This document shows, piece by piece, positions 55,470 to 64,000 of a stretch of DNA of 64,000 nucleotides. Every line of letters begins with the position of its first letter. Position 1 is the stretch's first letter. The stretch comes from JAHRAW01 sp963693025. GTDB lineage: Bacteria > Pseudomonadota > Gammaproteobacteria > Arenicellales > Poriferihabitantaceae. Below the pieces are notes generated by a model. It was not told the origin of the DNA. It ran no database searches and saw only the letters and a list, made by a program, of their open reading frames with translations. The translations under genes and the position numbers were made by a program. The DNA lies in NCBI GenBank assembly GCA_963693025.1, contig OY843749.1, forward strand, positions 2,356,001-2,420,000. The letters run 5' to 3'.

Positions 55470-56663
55470 TCAATCTGACGACAACACCTGCAACTCCTCA
55501 CCGGCGCGCCGGCTCAACCACTCGGCGCCGTGCTCGCGGATGACGATGTTTTCCTCGTGCACCATCTGCTTGCCCGGCGCAAAGGTCATGCCCGGCTCCA
55601 GCGTGAGCACCATGCCCGGCGCGAGTTCGGTGTGGTCGTCGCTGGTGTTGGACGGGCGCTCGGTCAACTGCATGCCGAGCCCGTGTCCCAGCCGACCGAC
55701 GTCGTTGCCGAGGCTGCCGCCGGCGGCCAGCACATCGTTCATCGCCCGCCACAAATCGGTGGTGGTCGCGCCGGGGCGGGCGGCTTCAAACCCGGCCTCG
55801 GTCGCGCGCCACACGACTTCGTGCGCGCGCCGCGCCGCGTCGCTCGCGCGCCCAAAGGCAAAGTTGCGGTCGAAGTCGCAGAAGTAGCCGTCCCAGGTGG
55901 AGCCGGTGTCGATAATCAGCAAGTCGCCGTCCGCGAGGCGCCGCTCGCTCGGACCCATGATGATGTTGTCGTAGCCGCCGGCTCCCGACGCGGCAATCAA
56001 ATAGGGGATGGAGTCGGCGCCGCGCCGCGTCAGGTCAACGCGCATTTCGCGGCAGATTTCCGCCTCGCTCATCCCCGCGGCGGCAAAGCCGGGCAGCGCC
56101 GCGAAGGACGCCGAAGCGAGTTGGCAAATGTGCCGAATTTTGTCGATTTCGCGGGGGGATTTGAGCATTCGTTGGCGCTGGATGACGGGCGCCACATCGA
56201 CGAAGTCGTAGCCGGGCAACGCCTGTTTGAGCCGCGCCAAATCGTTCGCCGGCATGCGCACAACGCTCTCGGCGCCGAGGGTGAGCCCAATGTTGCCGAA
56301 GCGCCGCGGCAGGCGCTTGAAGCAATCGACCAGCAGCCCGATGCCGTCATCGTCGGGCCTCGGCGAGGGCCAGGTGCGAATGTCTTCCACCCAGGTTTTC
56401 GCCATTCCGCTGGCGCCGATTTCGGGAATGACCGCCACCGGCTTGCCGCGCGCCGGCACGACCAGAAACCACGGGCGAGTCGGGCTTTCCCAAAACTGGG
56501 TGAAGAAGCCGGAAAAATAGCGGATGTTGGGCTCGGTGGTCAGCAGCACGGCGTCGGCTTGCTGTTGGCGCATCGCGCGTTGCAGAGTTTCGGTGCGCCG
56601 CGCGAACTCGTCTTCGGGGAAACCGCGTGGCGGTGGCGACGACGGTGGCGGTGGCGTTTTCAT
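55470..56663 (-). CDS. M24-family metallopeptidase (Xaa-Pro aminopeptidase/creatinase-like)
   Basis: The 397-residue protein has an N-terminal creatinase-like domain (ADAVLLTTEPNIRYFSGF) and the pita-bread catalytic domain. Metal ligands are visible as the Asp pair in DTGSTWDGYFCDFDR, His in GLGMQLTERP's preceding GHGLGMQ, and the two Glu in LTLEPGM and VHEENIVI. The ATG at 56663 overlaps the rluB stop (ATGA), which fixes the start against the longer frame. A proline-rich leader (TPPPPSSPPP) precedes the domain. Substrate unknown; DoeA-like ectoine hydrolases are one possible relation. Confidence 0.86.
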   Translation of the reverse strand: MKTPPPPSSPPPRGFPEDEFARRTETLQRAMRQQQADAVLLTTEPNIRYFSGFFTQFWESPTRPWFLVVPARGKPVAVIPEIGASGMAKTWVEDIRTWPSPRPDDDGIGLLVDCFKRLPRRFGNIGLTLGAESVVRMPANDLARLKQALPGYDFVDVAPVIQRQRMLKSPREIDKIRHICQLASASFAALPGFAAAGMSEAEICREMRVDLTRRGADSIPYLIAASGAGGYDNIIMGPSERRLADGDLLIIDTGSTWDGYFCDFDRNFAFGRASDAARRAHEVVWRATEAGFEAARPGATTTDLWRAMNDVLAAGGSLGNDVGRLGHGLGMQLTERPSNTSDDHTELAPGMVLTLEPGMTFAPGKQMVHEENIVIREHGAEWLSRRAGEELQVLSSD

Positions 56664-57516
56664 GTTTTCCGTGCGCGGGCGCGGCGACCGCGGCTTGGCA
56701 CGGCGCCCTCGTCCGCATCCGCATCCGCATCCCGCCCCGCCTGCAACAACGCCGCAATGGCAGACGGTTTCAACTCCCGCCACTGCCCCGGCTTCAAGTT
56801 TTTCGGCAACGCCACATTGCCATAGCGCACCCGAATCAGGCGGCTGAGCCGTCCGCCGACCGCTTCCCACATCCGCCGCACCTCCCGATATTTGCCCTCG
56901 TTGACCACGACAGAATACCAGACATTCCGCCCCGCGTTGCCGGCTTGACCACCGGGGTTGCGCTTGCGCCGCACTTGTTGAAAGCGCAATGTCTCGCGCC
57001 CCAGCCGCACGCCTTGCTGCAAGCGCGCGATGGAATCGGCATCGACCCGCCCGTAAACCCGGCAGAGATATTCGCGCTCAAGCCCGAAGCGCGGGTGCAT
57101 CAGGCGGTTGGCGAGGTCGCCGTCGGTGGTGAAAAGGAGCAGCCCGCTGGTGTTGATGTCGAGGCGACCGACCGCGACCCAGCGCTCGCCCTTGAGTTTG
57201 GGCAGGCGCTGAAACACCGTCGGGCGGTTGGCGGGGTCTTTGCGCGCGCTGATTTCGCCTTCGGGTTTGTGGTAGGCGATGACGCGCCGTTGGGTGCGCG
57301 CGGGTTGCGCGCGCGTGCGGCGCAGGGGGCGGCCATCCACGGTGATGCGGCTGTTGTCGTCGACCTTGTCGCCGAGTTGCGCGACGCGGCCATCCACCCT
57401 GATTTTCCCCTGCTCAATCCACCGCTCGACGGTGCGGCGCGATTCCACCCCCAGATGCGCGAGGCGCTTGTGCAACCGCTCGCCCGTGCGCGCGGGCGGG
57501 CGGGACGGTTTCGGCA

Positions 57517-57517
<1 letters not shown>
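56660..57517 (-). CDS. rluB: 23S rRNA pseudouridine synthase RluB
   Basis: The 285-residue enzyme makes pseudouridine at 23S position 2605. An N-terminal S4 domain (RLHKRLAHLGVESRRTVERWI) precedes the RsuA-type catalytic domain with VGRLDINTSGLLLFT (catalytic Asp) and NEGKYREVRRM. The C-terminal tail is Asp/Ala and Arg-rich and likely disordered. Its start overlaps scpB by one base and its stop overlaps the next gene's start, so the operon scpA-scpB-rluB-M24 peptidase is tightly packed. Confidence 0.93.
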
Positions 57518-58310
<793 letters not shown>

Positions 58311-58311
<1 letters not shown>

Positions 58312-59147
58312 CAGGCGGGTTCGTCTTCGATGCTCTTGAGATGAATCGGCGCAAACGGCTCGTTTTGCACCACCACCAGCGTGCGGTCGCGCACCAGTTC
58401 CAAAATCGCCATGAAATTCACCACCAGTCCGGGTCGCCCCTCCTCGCCGGACAGCAACTCCTCGAAGCGCAGGAAGCGGTTGCGTTTGATGCGCTCGAGA
58501 ATGCGCGTCATTTTTTCGCGCACGGTGAGCGCCTCGCGGCCAATCGTCCAGTGTTTGTATTGCTCGGAGCGCTCCAACACATTCCTGAACGCGACCACCA
58601 AATCGGCGAGCGATGCATGCGGCGCGACCTTCAACGGCTCGGGCAAATCAAACTGCGCGCTCACCAAATAGAGTTCGCGCTCCAGCCGCGGGCGCGCGTC
58701 AATGTCCCGCGCCGCCTGACTAAATCGCTCGTATTCCTGCAACCGCCGCACCAACGCCGCGCGCGGGTCTTCCTCCTCCTCTTCGCCCTCCACCGCGGGG
58801 CGCGGCAACAACATGCGCGATTTGATTTCCGCGAGCATCGCCGCCATCACCAAATACTCCGCCGCCAAGTCCAGATGAAGGTGGCGCATCAGTTCCACAT
58901 ACGCCATATACTGCCGCGTGATATGCGCGACCGGAATGTCCAGTATGTCGAGGTTCTGTTTGCGAATCAGGTAGAGCAACAAATCCAACGGACCCTGAAA
59001 GGTCTCCAGAAAAACCTCCAGCGCATCCGGCGGGATATATAAATCCTGCGGCCACTTGTCCAACCGGCGGCCATTGACCAGCGCGGTCGCCGGTGCGGAT
59101 GCGTCGTTTGCCGACTGCTCGGTTTGTTGCTGCGTCGTCTCGCTCAT
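58311..59147 (-). CDS. scpA: Segregation and condensation protein A
   Basis: The 278-residue kleisin has the N-terminal SMC-binding region (VFLETFQGPLDLLLYLIRKQNLDILDIPVA) and YLVMAAMLAEIKSRMLLP. A C-terminal winged helix (FLRFEELLSGEEGRPGLVVNFMAILEL) is present. The ATG at 59147 (MSETTQQQTEQ) gives the usual length; the longer frame is rejected. The start of scpB follows immediately. Confidence 0.93.
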
Positions 59148-59172
59148 CTGTATAAACCTTTGCGCGTAACCG

Positions 59173-60486
59173 TTATGGACTGTCGGCATAAACCGCGCCG
59201 ACCGCCGCGCGCACGATGTCCATCGTCTCGCGGGCGGCGCGGCGCGCGTTGTCATTGCCCGCTTCAATCATCCCGCGCACCTCATCGGGCTGGCTTTCAT
59301 AGCGGCGCGCGCGCTCGTGGAATGCGCGTTGTTCTTCAAGCACCGCGTCGATGAGCGGTCGCTTGCATTCGAGGCAGCCGAAGGACGCGGCGCGGCAGCC
59401 GGCGGACGCCCAGTCGCGCACTTCCTCGTCGCTGTATACTTGGTGCAGTTGCCACACCGGGCATTTGTCCGGGTCGCCGGGGTCGGTCAGCCGGACTCTG
59501 GCGGGGTCGGTGGGCATCGACGCAATCGCTCGCTCCACGCGCTTGGGGTCATCCCGCAACGCGATGATGTTGTCGTAGGATTTTGACATCTTTTGCCCAT
59601 CCAGTCCCGGCATTTTCGCCGCCTCCGTGAGCAAGACTTGCGGCTCCGGCAAAATCGACCGCCCGCGCCCTTCGAGATAACCCAGCAGTTGGTCTTTCTC
59701 CTCGCGCGCGATGTTTTGCTGAGCCATCACCAATTCCCGCGCCTGGCGGTGGGCGTCGCGGTCGCCCTGCTCGGTGAACTGCCGACGCAAGGTTTGATAC
59801 GACTTGGCGTCGCGCTTGCCCATGCGCCGAATGGCTTCCGTCGCCTCCCGCTCAAAGCCTTCGCCGCGACCAAAGAAGTGGTTAAATCGGCGCGCGATTT
59901 CCCGCGTCAACTCAACATGCGGCGCCTGGTCTTCGCCCACCGGCACAAACGCGGCGCGATACATCAGAATGTCCGCCGACTGCAACAACGGATAACCGAG
60001 AAACCCGTAAGTCGCCAAATCAACCGCGTGCAATTTTTGCTGCTGCTCCTTGAAACTCGGCACGCGCTCCAGCCAGCCCAGCGGGGTAATCATCGACAGC
60101 AACAAATGCAGTTCGGCGTGTTCGGGAACATGCGATTGAATGAACAAGGTCGCCTTCTCCGGATCCACCCCCGCCGCCAACCAGTCGATAACCATCTCCC
60201 ACACATGCGCGCGCATGGTGTCGGGACGCTCGTAATGCGTCGTCAACGCATGCCAATCGGCGACGAAATAAAAGCAGTCATACTCCCCCTGCAACCGCAC
60301 CCAGTTTTTCAACACCCCATGATAATGCCCCAAATGCAACCGCCCGGTCGGACGCATACCGGAGAGGACGCGGTTGTTTTCGGTCGGGCGGTTGTCGGCG
60401 GAGTCGTCGGCGGGGGTGGTCAATGGTTGCCTTGCGGTGGGCGGGTGGGCGGGGTCGGTTGGGGTGGGGCGCAAACGCGGCATCAT
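59173..60486 (-). CDS. trpS: Tryptophanyl-tRNA synthetase
   Basis: The ~437-residue class I synthetase has RVLSGMRPTGRLHLGHYHGVL (HIGH motif), VADWHALTTHY, and DGQKMSKSYDN (KMSKS motif). It carries a ~50-residue Pro/Thr-rich N-terminal extension before the family start. A start at 60486 or 60483 (MMPRL) avoids overlap with the upstream gene's stop, and the TTG at 60510 is unlikely. A shorter start close to NNRVLSG is possible. A segment of ~65 residues (GRGSILPEPQ preceding KMSKS) follows the distant TrpS subfamily pattern. Confidence 0.93.
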   Translation of the reverse strand: MMPRLRPTPTDPAHPPTARQPLTTPADDSADNRPTENNRVLSGMRPTGRLHLGHYHGVLKNWVRLQGEYDCFYFVADWHALTTHYERPDTMRAHVWEMVIDWLAAGVDPEKATLFIQSHVPEHAELHLLLSMITPLGWLERVPSFKEQQQKLHAVDLATYGFLGYPLLQSADILMYRAAFVPVGEDQAPHVELTREIARRFNHFFGRGEGFEREATEAIRRMGKRDAKSYQTLRRQFTEQGDRDAHRQARELVMAQQNIAREEKDQLLGYLEGRGRSILPEPQVLLTEAAKMPGLDGQKMSKSYDNIIALRDDPKRVERAIASMPTDPARVRLTDPGDPDKCPVWQLHQVYSDEEVRDWASAGCRAASFGCLECKRPLIDAVLEEQRAFHERARRYESQPDEVRGMIEAGNDNARRAARETMDIVRAAVGAVYADSP

Positions 60487-60502
60487 AGCGGAAATGCGCC
60501 GC

Positions 60503-61123
60503 TCAAACAAACGCGCTCACGTCGCCCTTGCCCGCGCGCGGGACTGCGGGGATGCCGGTTAGCAGGTCGACCACGGTGGTCGGTTGCCAGTCGCAGGGTC
60601 CGCCGTCTATGACCAAGTCCACCGCGTTTTCCAGCCGCTCGCGGATGATTGCCGGGTCGTTGAGTGGCAACTCTTCGGCGGGCATGATGAGGGTTGAACT
60701 CATCAATGGCTCATTCAACTGGCTCAGCAGGGCGGTGACGATGGGGTAGTCGGGGACGCGCAGGCCGATGCTGCGGCGTTTGGGGTTTTGCAAGCGGCGC
60801 GGGACTTCGCGGGTGGCGGGGAGGATGAAGGTGTAGGGTCCCGGCGTGAAGCGTTTCAACAGGCGGTAGGTGTCGTTGCTCACGCGGGCGTAGTTGCTCA
60901 ACTCCGACAGGTCGCCGCAGACCAGCGTGAAATTGTGCTCGGGACCGACTTGGCGAATGTGGCGAATCCGCTCCATCGCCACCTTGTTGCCGATGGAGCA
61001 GCCGAGGGCGTAACTGGAATCGGTCGGGTAGGCGATGACCGCGCCGGCGCGAATGATGTCCACCGCGCCGCGGATGAGGCGCGGCTGGGGGTTGTCCGGG
61101 TGGATTTTGAAATACTGCGACAT
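60503..61123 (-). CDS. Sua5/YciO/YrdC-family protein
   Basis: The 206-residue protein begins MSQYFKIHPDNPQPRLI. The YrdC fold marks are VIAYPTDSSYALGC, FTLVCGDLSELSNYARV, KRFTPGPYTFILPATREVPRRL, and IGLRVPDYPIVTALL. This matches the YciO branch, related to the threonylcarbamoyl-AMP synthase that acts in t6A37 tRNA modification. The activity of YciO itself is less settled. The upstream open frame is a Pro/Ala-rich shadow. It lies just before trpS, as in many gammaproteobacteria. Confidence 0.9.
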   Translation of the reverse strand: MSQYFKIHPDNPQPRLIRGAVDIIRAGAVIAYPTDSSYALGCSIGNKVAMERIRHIRQVGPEHNFTLVCGDLSELSNYARVSNDTYRLLKRFTPGPYTFILPATREVPRRLQNPKRRSIGLRVPDYPIVTALLSQLNEPLMSSTLIMPAEELPLNDPAIIRERLENAVDLVIDGGPCDWQPTTVVDLLTGIPAVPRAGKGDVSAFV

Positions 61124-61214
61124 CTGCGGGGTGCGAGGGGGTGAGTTGCCGGGGTGTCGGGGCGCCGTGGCGCCGGGGCGATAGACTGGGCGATTCGGCG
61201 GCGGGGTGGCGCCG

Positions 61215-62660
61215 TCAGGTACCGGCTTCGGGAGACAGGTCGTTGCGGTGGTTGCCGCCGCCGCCGTCACCTCTGCGGGACGCGCTTCTGCGTCGGCGGC
61301 GCCGGGGCGCTCGTTTGTTCGTGGCGGGGCGGTGTGAGCCATCCGCCCCCGCCATCGTGTGTGAGCGCTCGCTCGGTTGATATTCATCCGGCGCCGGGAT
61401 GCCTTCCTGTTCCTGAATATCGGTCCACCACCGCGTCAATTCTTCATCTACTTCGCCGATGCGCTGCCGCAGCAACAGGAAATCATACGCCGCGCGAAAC
61501 CGCTTGGCGGCGAGCAGGCGCGGCACCGCTTTGGGGCGGCGCTGCTCCAGTTGAAACTGCATGTCCCACATTTCCACCACCGCCCCGCTGACCCGGCGCG
61601 GCACCGCCACCCGGCGCGACTGCCGCGCAAACACCGCATCGCCCGCCGCCCAGAGCGCCTCCGGCGGCGGCACGGATTTTCGCTGCTTCGCCTGCCGCCG
61701 TTGCAGTTCCAACTTGAACGGCATCCACAGCAAGACCGCGAACAAAAACGCCGCGATGACCGGCTTGCCCTCGCGCACGCGCTGGTCGGTGTTTTCCAGC
61801 GCGAGCAGCGCGAGGTCGGCGGCGGCTTTGCCGTCGGGCTGCTCGATAGCTTCAATGGTCAGCGGAAACAACTTCTCCGCCAGGCGGTGGCGGCGCAACT
61901 CATCCCAACTCGCGCGCGCGTGGCCATGGTGAAACATTTTCAGCGCCTCGTCGAAGAGCCGCGCCGCCGGCACGTCCTCGAGCAAATCCAGGCAGTCCGC
62001 AATCGCCGGCTGCAATCCGCTCGCCGGCGTGAGCCCCAGTTTCGCGCGGAATCGCAAAGCGCGCAGCATCCGAACCGGGTCCTCGGTGAAGCGCTCCCTG
62101 GGGTCGCCAATCATGCGCAGGATGTTCTTGCGGGCGTCTTTCACGCCGCCGAGGAAGTCCACGACGCGCTCCCGGCTGGGGTCGTAGTAGAGCGCGTTGA
62201 TGGTGAAATCCCGCCGCGCGGCGTCCTGCTCGATGCTGCCGAACACGTTGTCATCCACCACCCGCCCGCGCTCGGAAAGCGGCCTCGCGCGCCCCGCGCC
62301 CGACTTGCGCGCGCTCGCCCCGCCCGGCTTGGCGCGATAGGTCGCCACCTCGATGACTTCGCGCCCAAAGCGAACATGCACCAGTTTGAAGCGCCGCCCG
62401 ATAATCCGCGAACGCCGAAACAGTTGCTTGACCTGCTCCGGGCTGGCGTTGGTGGTGATGTCAAAATCCTTCGGCTGCCGCTGAAGCAACAAGTCACGCA
62501 CGCACCCGCCCACCAAATACCCGTCAAACCCGGCCGCCTGCAAACCGCCAACCACCTGCAAAGCGGCCTCACTAATCCAACCACGATCAAACGCGAGATC
62601 GCCGGCGTGGTAATCAACCTGAGTCAAAACAAACGGATTCCTTGTCCGGAAAAATGGCAA
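61215..62660 (-). CDS. pcnB: Poly(A) polymerase I
   Basis: The 481-residue nucleotidyltransferase adds 3' poly(A) tails that promote RNA decay. The head domain has GYLVGGCVRDLLLQRQPKDFDITTNASPEQV (G-loop and DxD). EVATYR, RRDFTINALYYDP, and RMLRALRFRAKLG follow. The C-terminus is a very basic tail with a run of arginines (APRRRRRRSASRR), typical of PcnB rather than of CCA-adding enzymes. The first ~15 residues before VDYHAGDL are not conserved, so the start is approximate. Confidence 0.92.
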   Translation of the reverse strand: MPFFRTRNPFVLTQVDYHAGDLAFDRGWISEAALQVVGGLQAAGFDGYLVGGCVRDLLLQRQPKDFDITTNASPEQVKQLFRRSRIIGRRFKLVHVRFGREVIEVATYRAKPGGASARKSGAGRARPLSERGRVVDDNVFGSIEQDAARRDFTINALYYDPSRERVVDFLGGVKDARKNILRMIGDPRERFTEDPVRMLRALRFRAKLGLTPASGLQPAIADCLDLLEDVPAARLFDEALKMFHHGHARASWDELRRHRLAEKLFPLTIEAIEQPDGKAAADLALLALENTDQRVREGKPVIAAFLFAVLLWMPFKLELQRRQAKQRKSVPPPEALWAAGDAVFARQSRRVAVPRRVSGAVVEMWDMQFQLEQRRPKAVPRLLAAKRFRAAYDFLLLRQRIGEVDEELTRWWTDIQEQEGIPAPDEYQPSERSHTMAGADGSHRPATNKRAPRRRRRRSASRRGDGGGGNHRNDLSPEAGT

Positions 62661-62713
62661 ACCGGTCGTGCGGTAAAAGGGGGGTTATGATAGCATTCGC
62701 CGGGTGAGATTGC
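62648..62713. repeat. Left copy of a ~66-bp imperfect direct repeat flanking the hicB-like gene
   Basis: The sequence GGAAAAATGGC...GCGGTAAAAGGGG...TTATGATA...GATTGC overlaps the 5' end of pcnB and matches 62956-63022 at most positions. It contains a TATGAT box and may act as a promoter for the hicB-like gene. Confidence 0.75.
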
Positions 62714-62729
62714 GCTTTTTGATCGGCGG

Positions 62730-62954
62730 ATGACAATGAAAGATTACCATGTGAATATTTTTTACAGCGAAGAAGATGAAGGTTGTATCGCCGATATTCC
62801 GGATCTAAAAAACTGTTCTTCGTTCGGCGAGACGCCAACGCAAGCGTTGGAAGAGGCGCTTATCGCCAAAGACGCGTGGTTGCGTGCGGCAAAGCGCAAT
62901 AAAAAACCCATTCCCCTTCCTTCGTATAAGCCTGCGATATATCAACTGGGGTGA
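62730..62954 (+). CDS. HicB-like antitoxin-family protein, orphan
   Basis: The 74-residue protein begins with MKDYHVNIFYSEEDEGCIADIPDL and continues CSSFGETPTQALEEALIAKDAWL. This is the HicB fold, a partially degraded RNase-H-like domain found in type II toxin-antitoxin pairs. There is no C-terminal DNA-binding extension and no HicA toxin ORF next to it, so it may be a solitary remnant or a stand-alone regulator. ATG at 62730 or at 62736 could be the start. Direct repeats flank it. Confidence 0.75.
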   Translation: MTMKDYHVNIFYSEEDEGCIADIPDLKNCSSFGETPTQALEEALIAKDAWLRAAKRNKKPIPLPSYKPAIYQLG

Positions 62955-62955
62955 T

Positions 62956-63022
62956 GGAAAAATAGCGAACCGGCGATGCGGTAAAAGGGGCGCTTATGAT
63001 ACCATCCGCCAAGCCCGATTGC
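62956..63022. repeat. Right copy of the ~66-bp direct repeat, promoter region of tRNA-Glu
   Basis: This copy ends exactly at the 5' end of tRNA-Glu and carries TATGAT at 62995-63000, about 20 bases upstream of the mature tRNA. It is therefore probably the native tRNA promoter, and the left copy a duplicate generated when the hicB-like gene arrived. Confidence 0.7.
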
Positions 63023-63095
63023 TCCCTTCGTCTAGCGGTTAGGACGCTGGCCTCTCACGCCGGAAACAGGGGTTCGATTCCCCTAGGGAGCGCCA
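63021..63095 (+). tRNA. tRNA-Glu (anticodon CTC)
   Basis: A 75-base cloverleaf. Acceptor GCTCCCT pairs with AGGGAGC. The D-arm contains TAGCGGTTAGG, the anticodon loop CTCTCAC gives CTC between CTGGC and GCCGG, the T-arm is AGGGG-TTCGATT-CCCCT, and CCA is encoded. Confidence 0.95.
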
Positions 63096-63099
63096 ACCC

Positions 63100-63389
63100 C
63101 GTCATTCTCGAGCGTTAGTGTCCGTTGCCGCCGCGCTTTTTCTTTTAAGCGGCGGCTTACGGACACTTACGACCTCGGGAATCTCCCTAAGGTTAGCGCT
63201 GAGCCCAAACAACGCCATTCCCACAGTCTTTTTGAGCAGGAATGACGGCTTTGTTGGAATTCACGGTAGCCTTAGGGAGATTCCCGAAGGCGATGAAAAA
63301 TATGGTCGCCTGTCGGCTCCCTATTTTTCTATCGTTCGAGAATGACGAGTTGTAGGGGGCTCCCTATTTTCTATCGTTCGAGAATAACG
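63100..63389. repeat. Palindromic element directly after tRNA-Glu, with an altered centre
   Basis: A full-length relative runs from 63100 to about 63347, followed by a right-end fragment to 63389. Between the arms of hairpin 2 it holds AGCGCTGAGCCCAAACAACGCC and ATTCCC...AGGAAT-type sequence, related to the centre of the 33.8-kb copy. The element begins five bases after the tRNA CCA. Confidence 0.85.
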
Positions 63390-63410
63390 AGCAAGCAACC
63401 AACCAACCCC

Positions 63411-64000
63411 TCACAACCCCTCCACAATCTCCCTCGCCTGCCACAAATCTTCCCACGCCGCGGCTTTTTGTCCTGGGCTTCTCAGCAGGTATGCAGGGTG
63501 GTAGGTGGCTATTAGGGGGATTTTTTGGTTGCCGTAGTGGTGGGTTTGGTTGCGGAGTTTTCCTAGGGGGGTGGTGGTTTTTAGTAGGGATTGGGCGCTG
63601 ACTCTGCCTAGTGCAACTATGACTTTGGGTTTGATTAGCGCCAGTTGTTGGTGCAGGTAGGGCTCGCATTGTTCGATTTCCCCCGGCAGCGGGTCGCGGT
63701 TGTCGGGCGGGCGGCATTTGAGTACGTTGGCGATGAACACTTGCTCGCGTTTCATTCCGAGCGCGGCGATCATCATGTCTAGCAGTTTGCCGGCGCGACC
63801 GACGAAGGGCTGCCCTTGCAGGTCTTCGTTGTGCCCCGGCGCTTCGCCGATGAACAGCCAGTTCGCTTCGGGGTCGCCGCAACCAAACACGGTGTTAGTG
63901 CGCGTTTGGTGCAACTCGCATTTGCGGCATACCGATACCGCTTGTTCTACGCGAGCAAGGGATTGCGGGGACTCGTCGGGCTGAGCGGGCTGAGCGGCAT
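63411..64000 (-). CDS. Family-4 uracil-DNA glycosylase, 5' end outside the window
   Basis: The reading frame stays open to the window edge, so the N-terminus is missing. The annotated-looking TTG at 63914 is internal. The upstream part encodes SVCRKCELHQTRT, and together with KCRPPDNRDPLPGEIEQC it supplies the four cysteines of the 4Fe-4S cluster of this family. FIGEAPGHNEDLQGQPFVGRAGKLLD is the active-site motif A, and TYHPAYLLR is motif B. The enzyme removes uracil from DNA. It is convergent with tRNA-Glu across a repeat. Confidence 0.9.
   Translation of the reverse strand, partial: AAQPAQPDESPQSLARVEQAVSVCRKCELHQTRTNTVFGCGDPEANWLFIGEAPGHNEDLQGQPFVGRAGKLLDMMIAALGMKREQVFIANVLKCRPPDNRDPLPGEIEQCEPYLHQQLALIKPKVIVALGRVSAQSLLKTTTPLGKLRNQTHHYGNQKIPLIATYHPAYLLRSPGQKAAAWEDLWQAREIVEGL

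Noticed and set aside
62614..62838. Minus-strand 74-codon ORF overlapping the hicB-like gene
   Set aside because: The plus-strand frame shows a clear HicB pattern. The opposite frame matches nothing and overlaps the start of pcnB.

Overview
The window is a GC-rich (roughly 60-65 % by eye) bacterial chromosome segment. Its gene order points to a gammaproteobacterium: tRNA-Gln/prs/rplY/pth/ychF, accA-tilS, pyrG-kdsA-eno-ftsB, rpmH-rnpA-yidD-yidC-mnmE-(insert)-mnmG, and a yciO-type gene/trpS/scpA/scpB/rluB operon are all familiar from that class. KdsA implies an LPS-bearing outer membrane. I cannot name a genus.

Layout. 1-1.9 kb: four tandem minus-strand precursor genes with nitrile-hydratase-like leader peptides (NHLP), the near edge of a RiPP cluster that continues past the left end. 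2-18.2 kb: housekeeping genes (cysteine synthase, AlkA-type glycosylase, an OmpR/EnvZ-type two-component pair, ychF-pth-rplY-prs-tRNA-Gln, agmatinase, accA, tilS, pyrG-kdsA-eno-ftsB). 18.5-33.8 kb: one 15.2-kb gene for a 5073-residue secreted repeat protein ending in an autotransporter-like beta-barrel. 34.2-43.6 kb: the rpmH...mnmG region that in many relatives lies next to dnaA/oriC. Here it has no dnaA upstream and carries two tiny membrane proteins and an uncharacterised MotA/ExbB plus MotB/coiled-coil stator-like pair between mnmE and mnmG. 43.6-49.1 kb: gor, then an IS1595-family element abutting an AT-rich three-gene island whose first gene has lost its 5' end; the island looks like the remains of an anti-phage or restriction-type operon. 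49.2-64 kb: cytochrome c5, an enoyl-CoA hydratase, a LeuB-like dehydrogenase, a diaminopropionate ammonia-lyase divergent from a lactate-permease-family transporter, an M24 peptidase, rluB-scpB-scpA-trpS-yciO-pcnB, an orphan HicB-like gene upstream of tRNA-Glu, and an edge-truncated family-4 uracil-DNA glycosylase.

Almost every sizeable intergenic gap (nine places) is filled by one family of roughly 200-bp palindromic elements with CGTCATTCTCGA-type ends. Each has internal hairpins, and they occur as full copies, short end fragments, mosaics, and hosts for other nested palindromes. One copy supplies the stop codon of tilS, and another array is cut by the IS. A second window-wide oddity is compositional: at both ends of many transcription units the coding strand changes abruptly from A/C-rich to G/T-rich in synonymous positions.

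The strongest candidates for something undescribed are the NHLP precursor array with cysteine-free cores, the stator-like pair, the IS-decapitated defence-like operon, the giant autotransporter-like protein with a ~2.76-kb super-repeat, and the modular palindromic repeats. Functional names rest on motif recognition from the sequence alone; no database search was possible.
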